This document shows, piece by piece, positions 17,764-26,688 of a DNA stretch of 64,000 bases. Source of the stretch: Candidatus Termititenax sp. Its GTDB lineage: Bacteria; Margulisbacteria; Riflemargulisbacteria; GWF2-35-9; DYQY01. The position numbers were made by a program, and so were the translations under genes. Each line of letters starts with the position of its first letter. Position 1 is the stretch's first letter. The stretch covers positions 88,277-152,276 of the forward strand of contig DYQY01000005.1 of the NCBI GenBank assembly GCA_020719045.1, in the 5' to 3' direction. The notes below the pieces were generated by a model that was not told the DNA's origin, did not search any database, and worked only from the letters and a program-made list of their open reading frames with translations.

Positions 17764-18234
17764 ATGAGGATAATATTAACAGAAGACGATGTAAGATTAG
17801 GCGATAAAGGTAGCGTTGTTAGCGTAAAAAGAGGCTATGGCGTTAATTATTTAATTCCAGAAAATAAAGCTATCATTTATAACGCTGGTAATAAGGCAAA
17901 AGTTGACAATGAAATAGGTCAGCAGTCAAAAAGAATTGCTAAAGAAAAAGCTGAGCATCAAGCTCAAGCAGATAAGTTAAAAGAAGTTGAACTTAATTTT
18001 GTTGCAAAGGCAGCATTAACAGGTCACATTTATGGTTCAATTACTAACCATGATGTTTCTGAGAAGATTAAGGAATTAACAGGATTAGATATTTCTAAAA
18101 AGAAAATCGCAATTAACACACACATTAAGACAGCTGGAAAGTATGCTGCAAATATTAAGTTATTTACAGGTATTAATGTATCAGTACCAATAATTGTTAC
18201 AATCGAAGAAGAAGAGATTAAGCTAAAAAGATAA
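17764..18234 (+). CDS. rplI: Large ribosomal subunit protein L9
   Basis: 156 residues with the N-terminal L9 domain (MRIILTEDDVRLGDKGSVV, KRGYGVNYLIPENKA), a long connecting helix and the C-terminal domain (LTGHIYGSITNHDV). It binds 23S rRNA near L1. An AAGGAGA Shine-Dalgarno is present. It is followed after one base by uvrC, whose TTG start may depend on coupling. Confidence 0.96.
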   Translation: MRIILTEDDVRLGDKGSVVSVKRGYGVNYLIPENKAIIYNAGNKAKVDNEIGQQSKRIAKEKAEHQAQADKLKEVELNFVAKAALTGHIYGSITNHDVSEKIKELTGLDISKKKIAINTHIKTAGKYAANIKLFTGINVSVPIIVTIEEEEIKLKR

Positions 18235-18235
18235 A

Positions 18236-19828
18236 TTGTTAGCTAATATTAGTTTGCCTACATCCCCAGGAGTATACTTAATGAAAGATGCTTCTGGGGA
18301 TGTTTTGTATGTGGGCAAAGCTAAGAATTTAAACAAACGAGTAAAGAGTTATTTCCAGAAGACAGACCACCATCCCAAAATAAGCGTAATGGTAAAGAAA
18401 GTTGCTGATGTTGACTACGTATTGGTAGATAACGAAGCTGAAGCATTAATTCTTGAGAATCGTTTTATAAAAGAATATTATCCTAGATATAACACGAGAT
18501 TAAAGGACAGTAAAACCTATCCTTATTTGAAAATAGATTTAAGTGAAAGATTTCCTAGAGTAATTAAAACAAGACAGATAAGTAAGGATGGGGCTTTGTA
18601 TTTTGGTCCATATGTCCAGGGTAGTTTCTTTAAAACACTTCAAGAAATAATTAAGGAAAACTTTAGCTTGAGAAGATGCAGGGTTTTAAGTAAGAAGGGT
18701 CCTTGTTTGTATTATCATTTAGGTTCATGCAAAGCACCTTGTGATAATAAGATCTCAGAGGAATCTTATGGTCAACTAGTTGGAGATGTAGTTGCTTTGT
18801 TAGATGGTAGATATAAAGAGTTAATTGATGTTTTAAAAGATAGAATGCTTCTTGCAAGCAGTGAGCTTAGGTTTGAGGAAGCTGGGGAAGTTAAAAATCA
18901 ACTATCAGTATTAGATAATTTGCTTGTATCTCAAAGGATAGAGATTTTTAGTTTAAATAAGAATGTTGATATGTTTGTATTTGTTGAGCATTTTAATAGC
19001 GTCGTGTTTCAAGTATTTAGAGTTAAGCAAGGATACTTGGCTCAGCAGTTTATACATGAAGTCATTGTTGAAGAGGAAGATGATTTGAGTGCAGTTATTA
19101 CAAAAGCTTTGGTTCAGTTTTATTCAATGCATAATGATTATCCAGACTATGTTTATTGGCAGGGTGCTGAGATAAGTGATGAGTTGCTTAGCTTTTTTGA
19201 AGATAGGAAGATAAAGAGTTACACTAGACCATCAAAAGAACTAAGTGAGCTGTATGATATGTTGCAGAAGAATTCTTATTTTGCTGTGAAGAGGCAGCTT
19301 GAAGTTAAGTCAAATATTGATTATCCTTTGCTTTCACAAAAACTAAAAGAGTCCTTGTCTTTAAGGAAGTTACCTATGAGTGTAATTGGTTTAGATATTT
19401 CACATTTAAGTGGCGAGAACATAGTTGCATCGTGTGTGTTTTTTCAAGAAGGAGTGCCCAAAAAAGAGCTCTATCGAAAATACAATATTAAGACGGTTTT
19501 AGATAACGACGATTTTGCCTCAATGTATGAGTTAGCAACAAGGATTTTTTCTAAACTAAATATAGAAAATAGGCCTGATTTAGTTGTTGTTGATGGAGGC
19601 AAGGGGCAGTTAAGTTCAGTGCTAAAAGCATTAGATGACCTTGGCATAACTAATCAAGACATTTGTGCTTTAGCAAAAAAAGAGGAAATTATTTATTTGC
19701 CATTTCTTGATGAAGGGTTAAAATTAGATGAAAGGGATCATGGACTAAGGTTACTTCAGATGGTTAGGGATGAGGCTCATCGGTTCGCAGTAAATTTTCA
19801 AAGAAGAAAAAGGAGTTTTGTTAAATAG
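18236..19828 (+). CDS. uvrC: Excinuclease ABC subunit C lacking the C-terminal HhH domain
   Basis: 530 residues. The N-terminal GIY-YIG nuclease domain (PGVYLMKDASGDVLYVGKAK, 3' incision) and the Cys segment GPCLYYHLGSCKAPC are present. The UVR motif (LRFEEAGEVKNQL, binds UvrB) and the RNase H-like domain (IGLDISHLSGENI, VVVDGGKGQL, 5' incision) are also present. It stops just after RDEAHRFAV, where other UvrC proteins continue about 60 residues into tandem helix-hairpin-helix motifs. The stop overlaps the next gene start by one base, so the truncation looks native. The start is TTG, 1 base after rplI. It acts in nucleotide excision repair with UvrA/UvrB. Confidence 0.93.
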   Translation: MLANISLPTSPGVYLMKDASGDVLYVGKAKNLNKRVKSYFQKTDHHPKISVMVKKVADVDYVLVDNEAEALILENRFIKEYYPRYNTRLKDSKTYPYLKIDLSERFPRVIKTRQISKDGALYFGPYVQGSFFKTLQEIIKENFSLRRCRVLSKKGPCLYYHLGSCKAPCDNKISEESYGQLVGDVVALLDGRYKELIDVLKDRMLLASSELRFEEAGEVKNQLSVLDNLLVSQRIEIFSLNKNVDMFVFVEHFNSVVFQVFRVKQGYLAQQFIHEVIVEEEDDLSAVITKALVQFYSMHNDYPDYVYWQGAEISDELLSFFEDRKIKSYTRPSKELSELYDMLQKNSYFAVKRQLEVKSNIDYPLLSQKLKESLSLRKLPMSVIGLDISHLSGENIVASCVFFQEGVPKKELYRKYNIKTVLDNDDFASMYELATRIFSKLNIENRPDLVVVDGGKGQLSSVLKALDDLGITNQDICALAKKEEIIYLPFLDEGLKLDERDHGLRLLQMVRDEAHRFAVNFQRRKRSFVK

Positions 19829-20955
19829 TGAAAATTATTCTACGTTTACTAATTGTATTATTGTTTAGCTTTGCTTTTTGTGCAGACTTTGACTCAAGGA
19901 TAAAAGAAAAGAAACAAGAACTTGAAAGCATCTATGATGAGATAACTAAACAAAGGGTCATGATTAATGAAACTGACCGTAAAGCAAAGCAAGTCGCAGA
20001 TGAAATAGCAGCAATTGAAAAATTACTTAGACAACAGAATATATTACTAGCAAGAGTTGAGGAACAGCAGAAAGCTGTTGAGAAGGAAGCTAATTGGTTA
20101 GAGCAAGAAATAGATAAAGACAGAAAATTGTTTAATCAAATTTTAGATGAATTAAACAGTAAATATTACTTTTATTATAAGCTAAGCAATACAGACTTAA
20201 TAGAACAGTTAGTTGAACATAGTGCGTTAACCGACCAGATTAATATCAATTATATGTTAGAGTTTTTAATAAGTATGGATGTTTCCTTTTTGACTGACAT
20301 TAAAAAGAGAAGTGATAGCTTAAAGTACAAAGGGTACAGGCTTGAGGCTCAGTTGGATATTTTAACAGAGCGTCAAATAGCTATTAACACTTTAAAAAAT
20401 AGCATACTTGATAATAATAATAAGAAGAAGAGTCTTTATAATCAGCTTTTATATCAGAAAAGTGAATATGAAAAGAAGGCTAAGAGTTTGCTAGAAGACT
20501 CCAAGAAAATTGAAGAGTTGATAGTAAGCTTACAAAAAGCTAAGCAAACAGCTCAAATGGGAGATGGAAAGTATATATGGCCTGTTCTAGGCAATATTAC
20601 TTCTTTATTCGGAGAACGGTTTCATCCAATATTAAGAGTAAAGACAACTCATACAGGGATTGATATCGGGGCTCCAAGTGGTAGGCCAGTATTCGCAGTA
20701 GATGATGGAGTTGTTTTATATTCAGGTAGATGGGGTAATTATGGCAACGTAGTTATTTTGGACCATGGTAATAATACAACGACATTATATGCTCACTTAT
20801 CAAAGTATCTTGTAAAGAACAACGTTACAGTTAAAAAGGGTACAGTTATTGGTTTAGTTGGTTCAACTGGATTATCGACAGGGCCACATCTTCATTTTGA
20901 GGTTAGAAAAAGTGGTAAAGTCCAAGATCCATTAATCTATTTACCTAAAAGATAA
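19828..20955 (+). CDS. EnvC-like M23 family peptidase / murein hydrolase activator
   Basis: 375 residues with a signal peptide (about 1-18), a long coiled coil (about 25-240) and a C-terminal LytM/M23 domain. The zinc ligands are intact: HTGIDIG (HxxxD) and the C-terminal HLHFEV, so it could be an active endopeptidase rather than a degenerate activator. The EnvC/NlpD architecture and the following ctpA and yibQ-like genes reproduce the envC-ctpA-yibQ arrangement known in proteobacteria. The start is GTG, overlapping uvrC by one base. It should act in the periplasm during cell separation. Confidence 0.9.
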   Translation: MKIILRLLIVLLFSFAFCADFDSRIKEKKQELESIYDEITKQRVMINETDRKAKQVADEIAAIEKLLRQQNILLARVEEQQKAVEKEANWLEQEIDKDRKLFNQILDELNSKYYFYYKLSNTDLIEQLVEHSALTDQININYMLEFLISMDVSFLTDIKKRSDSLKYKGYRLEAQLDILTERQIAINTLKNSILDNNNKKKSLYNQLLYQKSEYEKKAKSLLEDSKKIEELIVSLQKAKQTAQMGDGKYIWPVLGNITSLFGERFHPILRVKTTHTGIDIGAPSGRPVFAVDDGVVLYSGRWGNYGNVVILDHGNNTTTLYAHLSKYLVKNNVTVKKGTVIGLVGSTGLSTGPHLHFEVRKSGKVQDPLIYLPKR

Positions 20956-20965
20956 TGAATAGTAA

Positions 20966-21001
20966 TTGTCAAAAGATTAAAATCTTTATAAGATACAACT
21001 A
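20966..21001 (+). promoter_or_regulatory. ctpA promoter, predicted leaderless start
   Basis: TTGTCA at 20966-20971, 17 bases, TAAGAT at 20989-20994, six bases, then ATG at 21001. There is no Shine-Dalgarno. The -10 matches four of six consensus positions, so this is weaker than the other examples. Confidence 0.5.
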
Positions 21002-22170
21002 TGCTTAAATATAGATGGTTAATTCTGCTATCCTTTTTGTTGACTTTTGGGTTCAGTGCTAATACTAATAATCTCTCAACCACCAGCTGGAAATTACAAA
21101 TATTAAAGGTTTTTGATATTATTGAGCATCAATATGTCGAAGATAGTATAGAGGATGAACAACTTGTTCATGGTGCTATTGAAGGCATGCTTAATTCATT
21201 AAATGACCCATATACTAGATTTTTAAAACCAACAGGCTTTTCAGAATTAAAGACTAATCTTCAAGGTAATTTTTATGGTATTGGTATTCATATCGGGCTT
21301 AAAGATGGTAAGTTGGTGGTTATATCTCCAATGGAAGACACCCCAGCATATAAGGCAGGGCTTAAGTCATTTGATATAATCTCATCAATTAATAGTAAAT
21401 CAACAACAGGTATATCGTTGGAAGAAGCAGTTTCCAAGATAAGAGGAGAAAAAGGTACCTCAGTTGTATTGGGGATACATAGAGAGACTAATTCTAGTAA
21501 TTTTAATGTTCAAATTACTAGAGACATTATACAAATTAAGAGTATAAAAGAAAGTGTAATGCTTAAGAATAATGTTGGATATATCAGGTTAATGACTTTT
21601 GAGAGCAAGGATACATATACTCAACTTAAGGATGCTATCCTCAAGCTTAAGAAGGATGGAATGGAAAAGCTTATTTTAGATGTTAGGTATAATGGTGGTG
21701 GGTTATTGCACAATGCTTTGGATATAGCAGGTTTATTCATTGGTAGTAAGGTAGTAGTTAAAACAGTTGATAGAAAGGGTGACTCGTTGGAATTGCATTC
21801 TACAAAGCCAAATTCTCAAATATTTTCTGGACCTTTAATTATTCTTGTAAATGGTGCATCAGCTTCTGCATCAGAGATTCTAGCAGGTGCGATTAGGGAT
21901 AATAATAGAGGAATTGTAATGGGTACTCAAACGTTTGGTAAGGCATCTGTACAGGAAGTTATTCCATTGCAAGATGAATCTGCTATACTTCTTACAACAG
22001 CCAAATACTTAACACCAAAAGGTTCTGACATTAACAAAATTGGAATTACTCCTGATGTAGTTGTAAACATTCCATCTGAAGATATTAAACTGATTCAAGA
22101 GGGAAAGTATGAATATTCTTTAGAGAAGGACTTTCAAGTTCAGCAGGCATTAAATTATTTTAAAAAATAA
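21001..22170 (+). CDS. ctpA: C-terminal processing peptidase (S41), CtpA/Prc type
   Basis: 389 residues: signal sequence or anchor at the N-terminus, a PDZ domain (about 80-170, with YGIGIHIGL and AGLKSFDIISSI) and the S41 protease core. The catalytic Ser is in NGASASASEILAGA and the Lys in GTQTFGKASVQEVIPL. It cleaves periplasmic proteins from their C-termini and typically regulates murein hydrolases, which fits the upstream M23 gene. It overlaps the downstream deacetylase gene by one base. Confidence 0.95.
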   Translation: MLKYRWLILLSFLLTFGFSANTNNLSTTSWKLQILKVFDIIEHQYVEDSIEDEQLVHGAIEGMLNSLNDPYTRFLKPTGFSELKTNLQGNFYGIGIHIGLKDGKLVVISPMEDTPAYKAGLKSFDIISSINSKSTTGISLEEAVSKIRGEKGTSVVLGIHRETNSSNFNVQITRDIIQIKSIKESVMLKNNVGYIRLMTFESKDTYTQLKDAILKLKKDGMEKLILDVRYNGGGLLHNALDIAGLFIGSKVVVKTVDRKGDSLELHSTKPNSQIFSGPLIILVNGASASASEILAGAIRDNNRGIVMGTQTFGKASVQEVIPLQDESAILLTTAKYLTPKGSDINKIGITPDVVVNIPSEDIKLIQEGKYEYSLEKDFQVQQALNYFKK

Positions 22171-23099
22171 TGAAAAGAAAATTTAACCTTGGGCTAGGTT
22201 TATTTTTATTGTTTATATTTTTCACAGTTATTAATTCATTATTTTTTTTAGTTAAATATATTATGCTCGAGATGGAGGCTGAACAGTACATCCAAGAAGA
22301 GGTATATGTTGAGAAAGAAGTTAAGGCTACTCAAAATGTAGCTATTGTAGTTACTCCAAGCGTAGTTCCTGTTAAAAAGTCAAAAAACAAAGGTAAACCA
22401 AAGAAGATAGCGATAGTTATTAATGATCTTGGGGCAAGGACGGTAAGGTATTATCTTTTAGATTTAATGGAGAATAAGCTTAATTTAGCGATTATTCCAG
22501 GCGAGATGCATTCAGTTGATATGATTAAGTTCTATAAGATGAAGAGTAATTATGAGTTGATTATGCATATGCCAATGGGTTTTTATAATACGGATGAAGA
22601 TAAAGAAAGTCCAGGGCATAAAAGGGAGGCTTATAAGTATTTTATTCAGAATAGGGATAATAAGAAGACAATAAATAAAAAGTTAGATGATGCATACAAT
22701 GTATTGTTGGCTGCCGGTGGTGTAGTTGGAATTAATAACCATATGGGTTCTTATGTCACTTCCTCAAGAGATATGGTTAATCCGATTGTTAAATGGGCAA
22801 AGCGGAAACAACTATACGTTTTAGATAGCTTGTCCGCTCCTTCCTCTTTGCTTTATGAGCAAGCAAGAAAGACGAAGGTAAAAGCTGCGTATAATCAAGT
22901 ATTTTTGGATAGTATTGATGACCCTGAAGAGATAAAAAAACAACTAGCACAGGTTGAAAAGATAGCTGATAGTGATGGGCAGGTTATTGCTATTGGTCAC
23001 ATAGGTAAGCAGTATACAATGGAAGTTTTATTTGAGTGGATGCCTCAGGCTGTTGAGCGAGGTTACACTTTTGTGTTTGTATCAGAATTAGTACAATAA
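22170..23099 (+). CDS. Divergent polysaccharide deacetylase (YibQ family)
   Basis: 309 residues with one N-terminal membrane helix (about 8-30), a linker rich in charged residues, then a COG2861-type domain: KKIAIVINDLG, LAIIPGE, ELIMHMPMG and VGINNHMGS. The family resembles NodB deacetylases but lacks a proven substrate. It sits third in the M23-ctpA-deacetylase unit; the ATG overlaps the ctpA stop. A periplasmic, wall-related role is inferred from context. Confidence 0.9.
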   Translation: MKRKFNLGLGLFLLFIFFTVINSLFFLVKYIMLEMEAEQYIQEEVYVEKEVKATQNVAIVVTPSVVPVKKSKNKGKPKKIAIVINDLGARTVRYYLLDLMENKLNLAIIPGEMHSVDMIKFYKMKSNYELIMHMPMGFYNTDEDKESPGHKREAYKYFIQNRDNKKTINKKLDDAYNVLLAAGGVVGINNHMGSYVTSSRDMVNPIVKWAKRKQLYVLDSLSAPSSLLYEQARKTKVKAAYNQVFLDSIDDPEEIKKQLAQVEKIADSDGQVIAIGHIGKQYTMEVLFEWMPQAVERGYTFVFVSELVQ

Positions 23100-23110
23100 G
23101 AAGTTTTTAG

Positions 23111-24112
23111 TTACTCGTGATAGTATTTCTTTGTCCAGTTAATGTGTTCTCTTTCAGTTCTGGAAAAATGATGCGTACCATCTTTATTGGACACAAAGAA
23201 TAAATAATTGTGTTTTCCTGGGTTCAGTGCTGCTTCTATTGATGCTATCCCTGGGTTGCTTATTGGAGTTGGTGGTAACCCAGAATAAATATAGGTGTTG
23301 TATGCATTTTCTATTCTTGTGTCAGTAAAAGACAGGTCAACCACTCTTGGGAGTCCTTCAAGTTTTCTTGCATAATGAATTGTTGGACAAGAGCCAAGCG
23401 TCATATTGCGATTCATTCTATTTAAGAAAACACCTGCAACCATAGCTCTTTCGTTTGCGGTAGTAGTTTCTTCTTCAACAATAGAGGCTAAGGAAATAAT
23501 GTTATAAAGTTTCAGCGGTGTTCCGTTTCTTCTTGGCAAAGTTCCATTTTGTTTACTTAATTCATATGCAGGAAGCGCTTTGTTCTTGAAGCACATTAGC
23601 ATTGCATGAACCATTTCTTCTATGGTCATGTCGTAATCTATCATATATGTGTCTGGAAACAAGAAACCCTCTAACTTGGTAATCTCAGGTTCATTGTATA
23701 GTTCTGGAATGCTTTTTAGTAAAGGTAGAAATTGGTCTCTGTTTGTTGCAAAAGCGTAGAATGCTCCTTTAGATATTAGTTCTTTTTTGACTAAAAGGTC
23801 ATCTATTTGAAATAGGTTGTATCCTTCAGGTATCGTGACTTTAGCATGCACAACGTTTTGAGGGTTTTGAAGCTGATCGATAATTTTTAGATAGCTAGTA
23901 TCTGGGTTAAGTTTGATTCTTCCAGGGATGAAGGTATGTTCTTTATTAAATACTTTTACCAATAGTTTGAACTTTAACTCACTGTTAATTATTTTATTTT
24001 CTTTGAGTATTCTTGATACACTAGATGCAGAGGCACCTTTAGGTATTTTTACATATACCGTGGAACTAAACGCGAGGTTTAGTATGAGTAATAAGCAAAA
24101 AAGCTTCTTCAT
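23111..24112 (-). CDS. mltG: Endolytic murein transglycosylase MltG
   Basis: 333 residues. It has a hydrophobic N-terminal signal or anchor, a LysM-like region (about 20-100), then the YceG/MltG domain with LEGFLFPDTY, the catalytic-type Glu in ASIVEEETTTANE, GVFLNRM and the C-terminal LPPTPISNPG. It cleaves nascent glycan strands and may set their length. It is convergent with the deacetylase gene, 11 bases apart. The ATG lies exactly 6 bases after TATAAT with no Shine-Dalgarno. Confidence 0.95.
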   Translation of the reverse strand: MKKLFCLLLILNLAFSSTVYVKIPKGASASSVSRILKENKIINSELKFKLLVKVFNKEHTFIPGRIKLNPDTSYLKIIDQLQNPQNVVHAKVTIPEGYNLFQIDDLLVKKELISKGAFYAFATNRDQFLPLLKSIPELYNEPEITKLEGFLFPDTYMIDYDMTIEEMVHAMLMCFKNKALPAYELSKQNGTLPRRNGTPLKLYNIISLASIVEEETTTANERAMVAGVFLNRMNRNMTLGSCPTIHYARKLEGLPRVVDLSFTDTRIENAYNTYIYSGLPPTPISNPGIASIEAALNPGKHNYLFFVSNKDGTHHFSRTEREHINWTKKYYHE

Positions 24113-24124
24113 AAAAGTATTATA
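24112..24124 (-). promoter_or_regulatory. mltG -10 element, predicted leaderless start
   Basis: TATAAT on the minus strand at 24124-24119 is followed by six bases and the ATG at 24112. I found no good -35 hexamer, so the assignment rests on the consensus -10 and the absence of a Shine-Dalgarno. Confidence 0.6.
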
Positions 24125-24185
24125 AATTCCATTTGTTTAATATACTAATCGGAATTATTTAGTTTTTATTTCAGATACTTATGCG

Positions 24186-24199
24186 TGGTATACTTGCTT
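24186..24199 (+). promoter_or_regulatory. Extended -10 promoter of the methyltransferase gene
   Basis: TGG-TATACT (24186-24194) is a TGN-extended -10 with no clear -35. The start would be near 24201, leaving a leader of about 29 bases that holds an AAGGAG Shine-Dalgarno before the ATG at 24230. Confidence 0.5.
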
Positions 24200-24229
24200 T
24201 ATTAGATAAGCAGATGAAGGAGATATTTT

Positions 24230-24790
24230 ATGCATATTTTTAATCCAAAAGATTTTCAAAAACTACTTAGTCCTGAAAGACATAGCATTATTAATCCAGT
24301 AACTACCTTGACTCAGATAGGACTTAAAGAGGGAGATACTTTTTTGGACTTTGGTTGTGGTCCAGGGTTTTTTACGGTTCCTGCATCAAACATTGTTAAG
24401 AGTTCAGGCAAAATATTTGCTTTGGATATTTTCGATGAAATGTTGCAAGAGTTAGCAAAGAGCGAACTGAAAGCACCTACTGAATTTGTTAAGTTATTTG
24501 ATTCGACGATTCCTTTAGTTGATGAAGTTGCAAATATTGTTTTTATGGCTTTTGTTCTTCATGAGGTAATTGATAAAGAAAAGGTATTGTCAGAATTATA
24601 CAGGGTTACAATGCCAAAAGGTAAAATTGCAGTGATTGAGTGGAATGAAATACATGCTGGTAAAGGGCCAGATTTGGGTGAGAGAGTATCGTCCAAAGAA
24701 GCAATTAAAGTATTAGAAAATGCAGGATTTAAGGACATTATTTATAAAGAAATTAACCCTTATCATTATCTTGTTGTTGGCAGTAAATAG
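24230..24790 (+). CDS. Class I SAM-dependent methyltransferase
   Basis: 186 residues with motif I FLDFGCGPGFFTVPAS, an acidic motif II region (IFALDIFDEML), AFVLHEV and KGKIAVIEW. The pattern matches small Methyltransf_11/UbiE-like enzymes. The substrate cannot be deduced. A strong Shine-Dalgarno (AAGGAG) supports the start. The antiporter gene follows after 16 bases but appears to have its own promoter. Confidence 0.85.
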   Translation: MHIFNPKDFQKLLSPERHSIINPVTTLTQIGLKEGDTFLDFGCGPGFFTVPASNIVKSSGKIFALDIFDEMLQELAKSELKAPTEFVKLFDSTIPLVDEVANIVFMAFVLHEVIDKEKVLSELYRVTMPKGKIAVIEWNEIHAGKGPDLGERVSSKEAIKVLENAGFKDIIYKEINPYHYLVVGSK

Positions 24791-24807
24791 AAGTATAATA
24801 GCTCAGA
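24771..24807 (+). promoter_or_regulatory. Antiporter promoter inside the methyltransferase 3' end
   Basis: TTGTTG at 24771-24776, 17 bases, TATAAT at 24794-24799, seven bases and ATG at 24807. The -35 lies within the upstream coding sequence. The start is predicted to be leaderless or nearly so. Confidence 0.6.
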
Positions 24808-25766
24808 TGATTAATTTATTGCTTTTTATTATTGGGTTAGTGTTCCTTGTTAAAGGTGCTGATTTTTTAGTTGATGGCTCGGCATCTATTGCTAAGAAAC
24901 TTAATATTTCAAGTATAGTTATTGGTTTAACTATTGTTGCTTTTGGAACTTCTACACCAGAACTTATTGTTAATATTTTTGCAAGTGCACAGGGTAATAG
25001 CGAAATAGCCATTGGTAATGTTCTTGGTAGTAATATAGCAAACATACTCTTAATACTTGGAATCTCTGCAATTATTTTTCCAATAACGGCTAAAAAGAAT
25101 ACTGTTTTAAAAGAAGTTCCTTTTAGTTTACTAGCAATTCTTATTTTAGGTGTTATGGCTAATGATATGCTTATTGATGGCGGAACGTTTTCTGGTATAA
25201 CGAGAATAGATGGAATTGTTCTTTTGGGTTTTTTTGTTATCTTTCTTGTCTATACTTTCGGAATTACAAAGTCTGATGATGACATTGTTGAAAAAGATCC
25301 AATTAAGCTTTTTAGTTTTCCAGTTTCTATTTTTTTAATAATTGGTGGATTAATAGGGTTGATGATTGGCGGGAAGTTGATAGTTGATGCAGCAGTAAGA
25401 TTGGCTGAATTCTTTAACATTAGTCAATCATTAATTGGACTAACAGTCGTAGCGATTGGAACATCTTTGCCTGAGTTAGCTACTTCAGCTATTGCCGCGT
25501 ATAAGAAACAATCCGATATAGCTATTGGAAATGCTGTTGGATCAAATATTTTTAATGTTTTTTTAGTGTTAGGTATAAGTGCAACTATTCGTCCATTACC
25601 CTTTAGTACTAGCTCTAATGGTGATATCGCAATGACCATTTTGGCAAGTGTAGTTTTATTTGGAGTTATGGTTGTTGGTAAACGAAGAGTTATTGAGCGT
25701 TATCAAGGTGTATTGATGGTTTTAACTTATATTGCATATGTTGCAGTGTTGGTAGTCACCAAGTAA
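24807..25766 (+). CDS. CaCA-family sodium/calcium exchanger (YrbG-like)
   Basis: 319 residues with about ten membrane helices and two alpha-repeats: GTSTPELIVNIFAS with IGNVLGSNIANILLILG in the first half, and GTSLPELATSAIAA with IGNAVGSNIFNVFLVLG in the second. These GTSxPE and GNxxGSN motifs bind the transported cations. The inverted repeat halves are connected by a short cytoplasmic loop. A longer frame opens at 24720 but would overlap the methyltransferase gene and add a non-family N-terminus; the promoter supports 24807. Confidence 0.93.
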   Translation: MINLLLFIIGLVFLVKGADFLVDGSASIAKKLNISSIVIGLTIVAFGTSTPELIVNIFASAQGNSEIAIGNVLGSNIANILLILGISAIIFPITAKKNTVLKEVPFSLLAILILGVMANDMLIDGGTFSGITRIDGIVLLGFFVIFLVYTFGITKSDDDIVEKDPIKLFSFPVSIFLIIGGLIGLMIGGKLIVDAAVRLAEFFNISQSLIGLTVVAIGTSLPELATSAIAAYKKQSDIAIGNAVGSNIFNVFLVLGISATIRPLPFSTSSNGDIAMTILASVVLFGVMVVGKRRVIERYQGVLMVLTYIAYVAVLVVTK

Positions 25767-25772
25767 CGCTTT

Positions 25773-25800
25773 TAATAAGGGCTCATTGCCGCCCTTATTA
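25773..25800 (+). terminator. Perfect 10-bp hairpin after the antiporter gene
   Basis: TAATAAGGGC and GCCCTTATTA form a perfect 10-base stem with an 8-base loop, 7 bases after the antiporter stop. No U-run follows directly, so termination efficiency is uncertain; the stem could also protect the 3' end. Confidence 0.6.
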
Positions 25801-25807
25801 ATCCTGC

Positions 25808-25959
25808 TAGCACTGAGGCTTCAGTTCTTAGATTAAGTAAATCTTATTCCACTAATGGACAAATTCGCCTGTCCTGGCTCAGTTGTCCTGAAAAATCGTC
25901 CTGATTTTTCTACGCTTTATTCGCTAACTTAATCTACAGCACTTCTCGCACAGTGACTA
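25808..25959. other. Large nested inverted-repeat element, possible structured RNA
   Basis: A non-coding stretch visibly richer in G+C than its surroundings. The outer arms TAGCACTG (25808-25815) and CAGTGACTA (25951-25959) pair with one bulge. Inside, AGT pairs with ACT (25823-25825 / 25941-25943) and TAGATTAAGT (25829-25838) pairs perfectly with ACTTAATCTA (25927-25936). An apical hairpin GAAAAATC / GATTTTTC (25890-25910) sits within. GTCCTG occurs three times in the interior. It may be a small RNA, a MITE-like element or a remnant of mobile DNA; no open reading frame explains it. Confidence 0.6.
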
Positions 25960-25992
25960 ATGAATAGTGGGAAACCGTTTATTTTGCCATAA

Positions 25993-26028
25993 TTGTTTTA
26001 TGTATAAGCTTAACCTATAATGTGATTA
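25993..26028 (+). promoter_or_regulatory. Promoter of the membrane/zinc-ribbon gene, leaderless
   Basis: TTGTTT at 25993-25998, 17 bases, TATAAT at 26016-26021, six bases and ATG at 26028. The in-frame GTG at 26022 would fall upstream of the predicted transcript start, so ATG 26028 is preferred. Confidence 0.65.
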
Positions 26029-26648
26029 TGGAACGATTAATGATGATTATACAAAAAATAGAAAAACATCCGATTTATATTCTTATAGGAATACTGGTAA
26101 CAATTTATACTTTTGTTCAACCTTTTAGAGAGTTAATAAAATATTTAGTAATTGGAAGTATAAATGTAATAATATTTGTTTTAAAACAAGCAATAGTTCC
26201 TATTCCAATAAATGGATTATTTATAATAATTTATAGTTTTTTTATGATGGGGGTCATATATTTGTTTTTTTTAAGAAAGTCTAAACAACGAGACAAATTA
26301 GAGGACTCACATATAGTAGAAAACTTAGTTGAATTACCTAAAGAAAATTTAGTTGATAAAACGGAAAAACCAAAAAGATTTAGTATGGTAATTGAAGATA
26401 TATTGTGGGAATTTGTTTATGATGGTGGAAATGTTTATCCGTTTTGTAATAAATGTCAAACACCACTTAAATTTAATGAATACCATAATTTAAATTCAGG
26501 TTATTACGATACAAGTTTATTTTGTGATACATGCAAAGGCATACAGCACACTTATAAAAACTCATTTAAAAGTGGTGTGGTTGAGTCTATTAGAAATCAA
26601 ATTGCTGGAGAACTTCGTAGAAGAGCTAAAGATAATAAAAGTGAATAA
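26028..26648 (+). CDS. Uncharacterised membrane protein with C-terminal zinc ribbon
   Basis: 206 residues. Two hydrophobic segments (about 14-32 and 58-82) are followed by a charged linker (SKQRDKLEDS and onward). The C-terminal soluble domain has CNKCQTPL and CDTCKG, two CxxC pairs about 35 residues apart that could bind zinc. I do not recognise the family. It is separated by 40 bases from the next accessory gene and sits between a structured non-coding element and a dispersed repeat, so it is probably part of an acquired cassette. A defence role is possible but unproven. Confidence 0.75.
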   Translation: MERLMMIIQKIEKHPIYILIGILVTIYTFVQPFRELIKYLVIGSINVIIFVLKQAIVPIPINGLFIIIYSFFMMGVIYLFFLRKSKQRDKLEDSHIVENLVELPKENLVDKTEKPKRFSMVIEDILWEFVYDGGNVYPFCNKCQTPLKFNEYHNLNSGYYDTSLFCDTCKGIQHTYKNSFKSGVVESIRNQIAGELRRRAKDNKSE

Positions 26649-26688
26649 TAAAGTTTGATTATAGAAAGCTATAAATTGAGAAGGAAAA

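Noticed and set aside
26022-26027. GTG start for the membrane/zinc-ribbon gene
   Set aside because: It lies between the TATAAT and the predicted transcription start, so it would not be on the mRNA; ATG 26028 fits.
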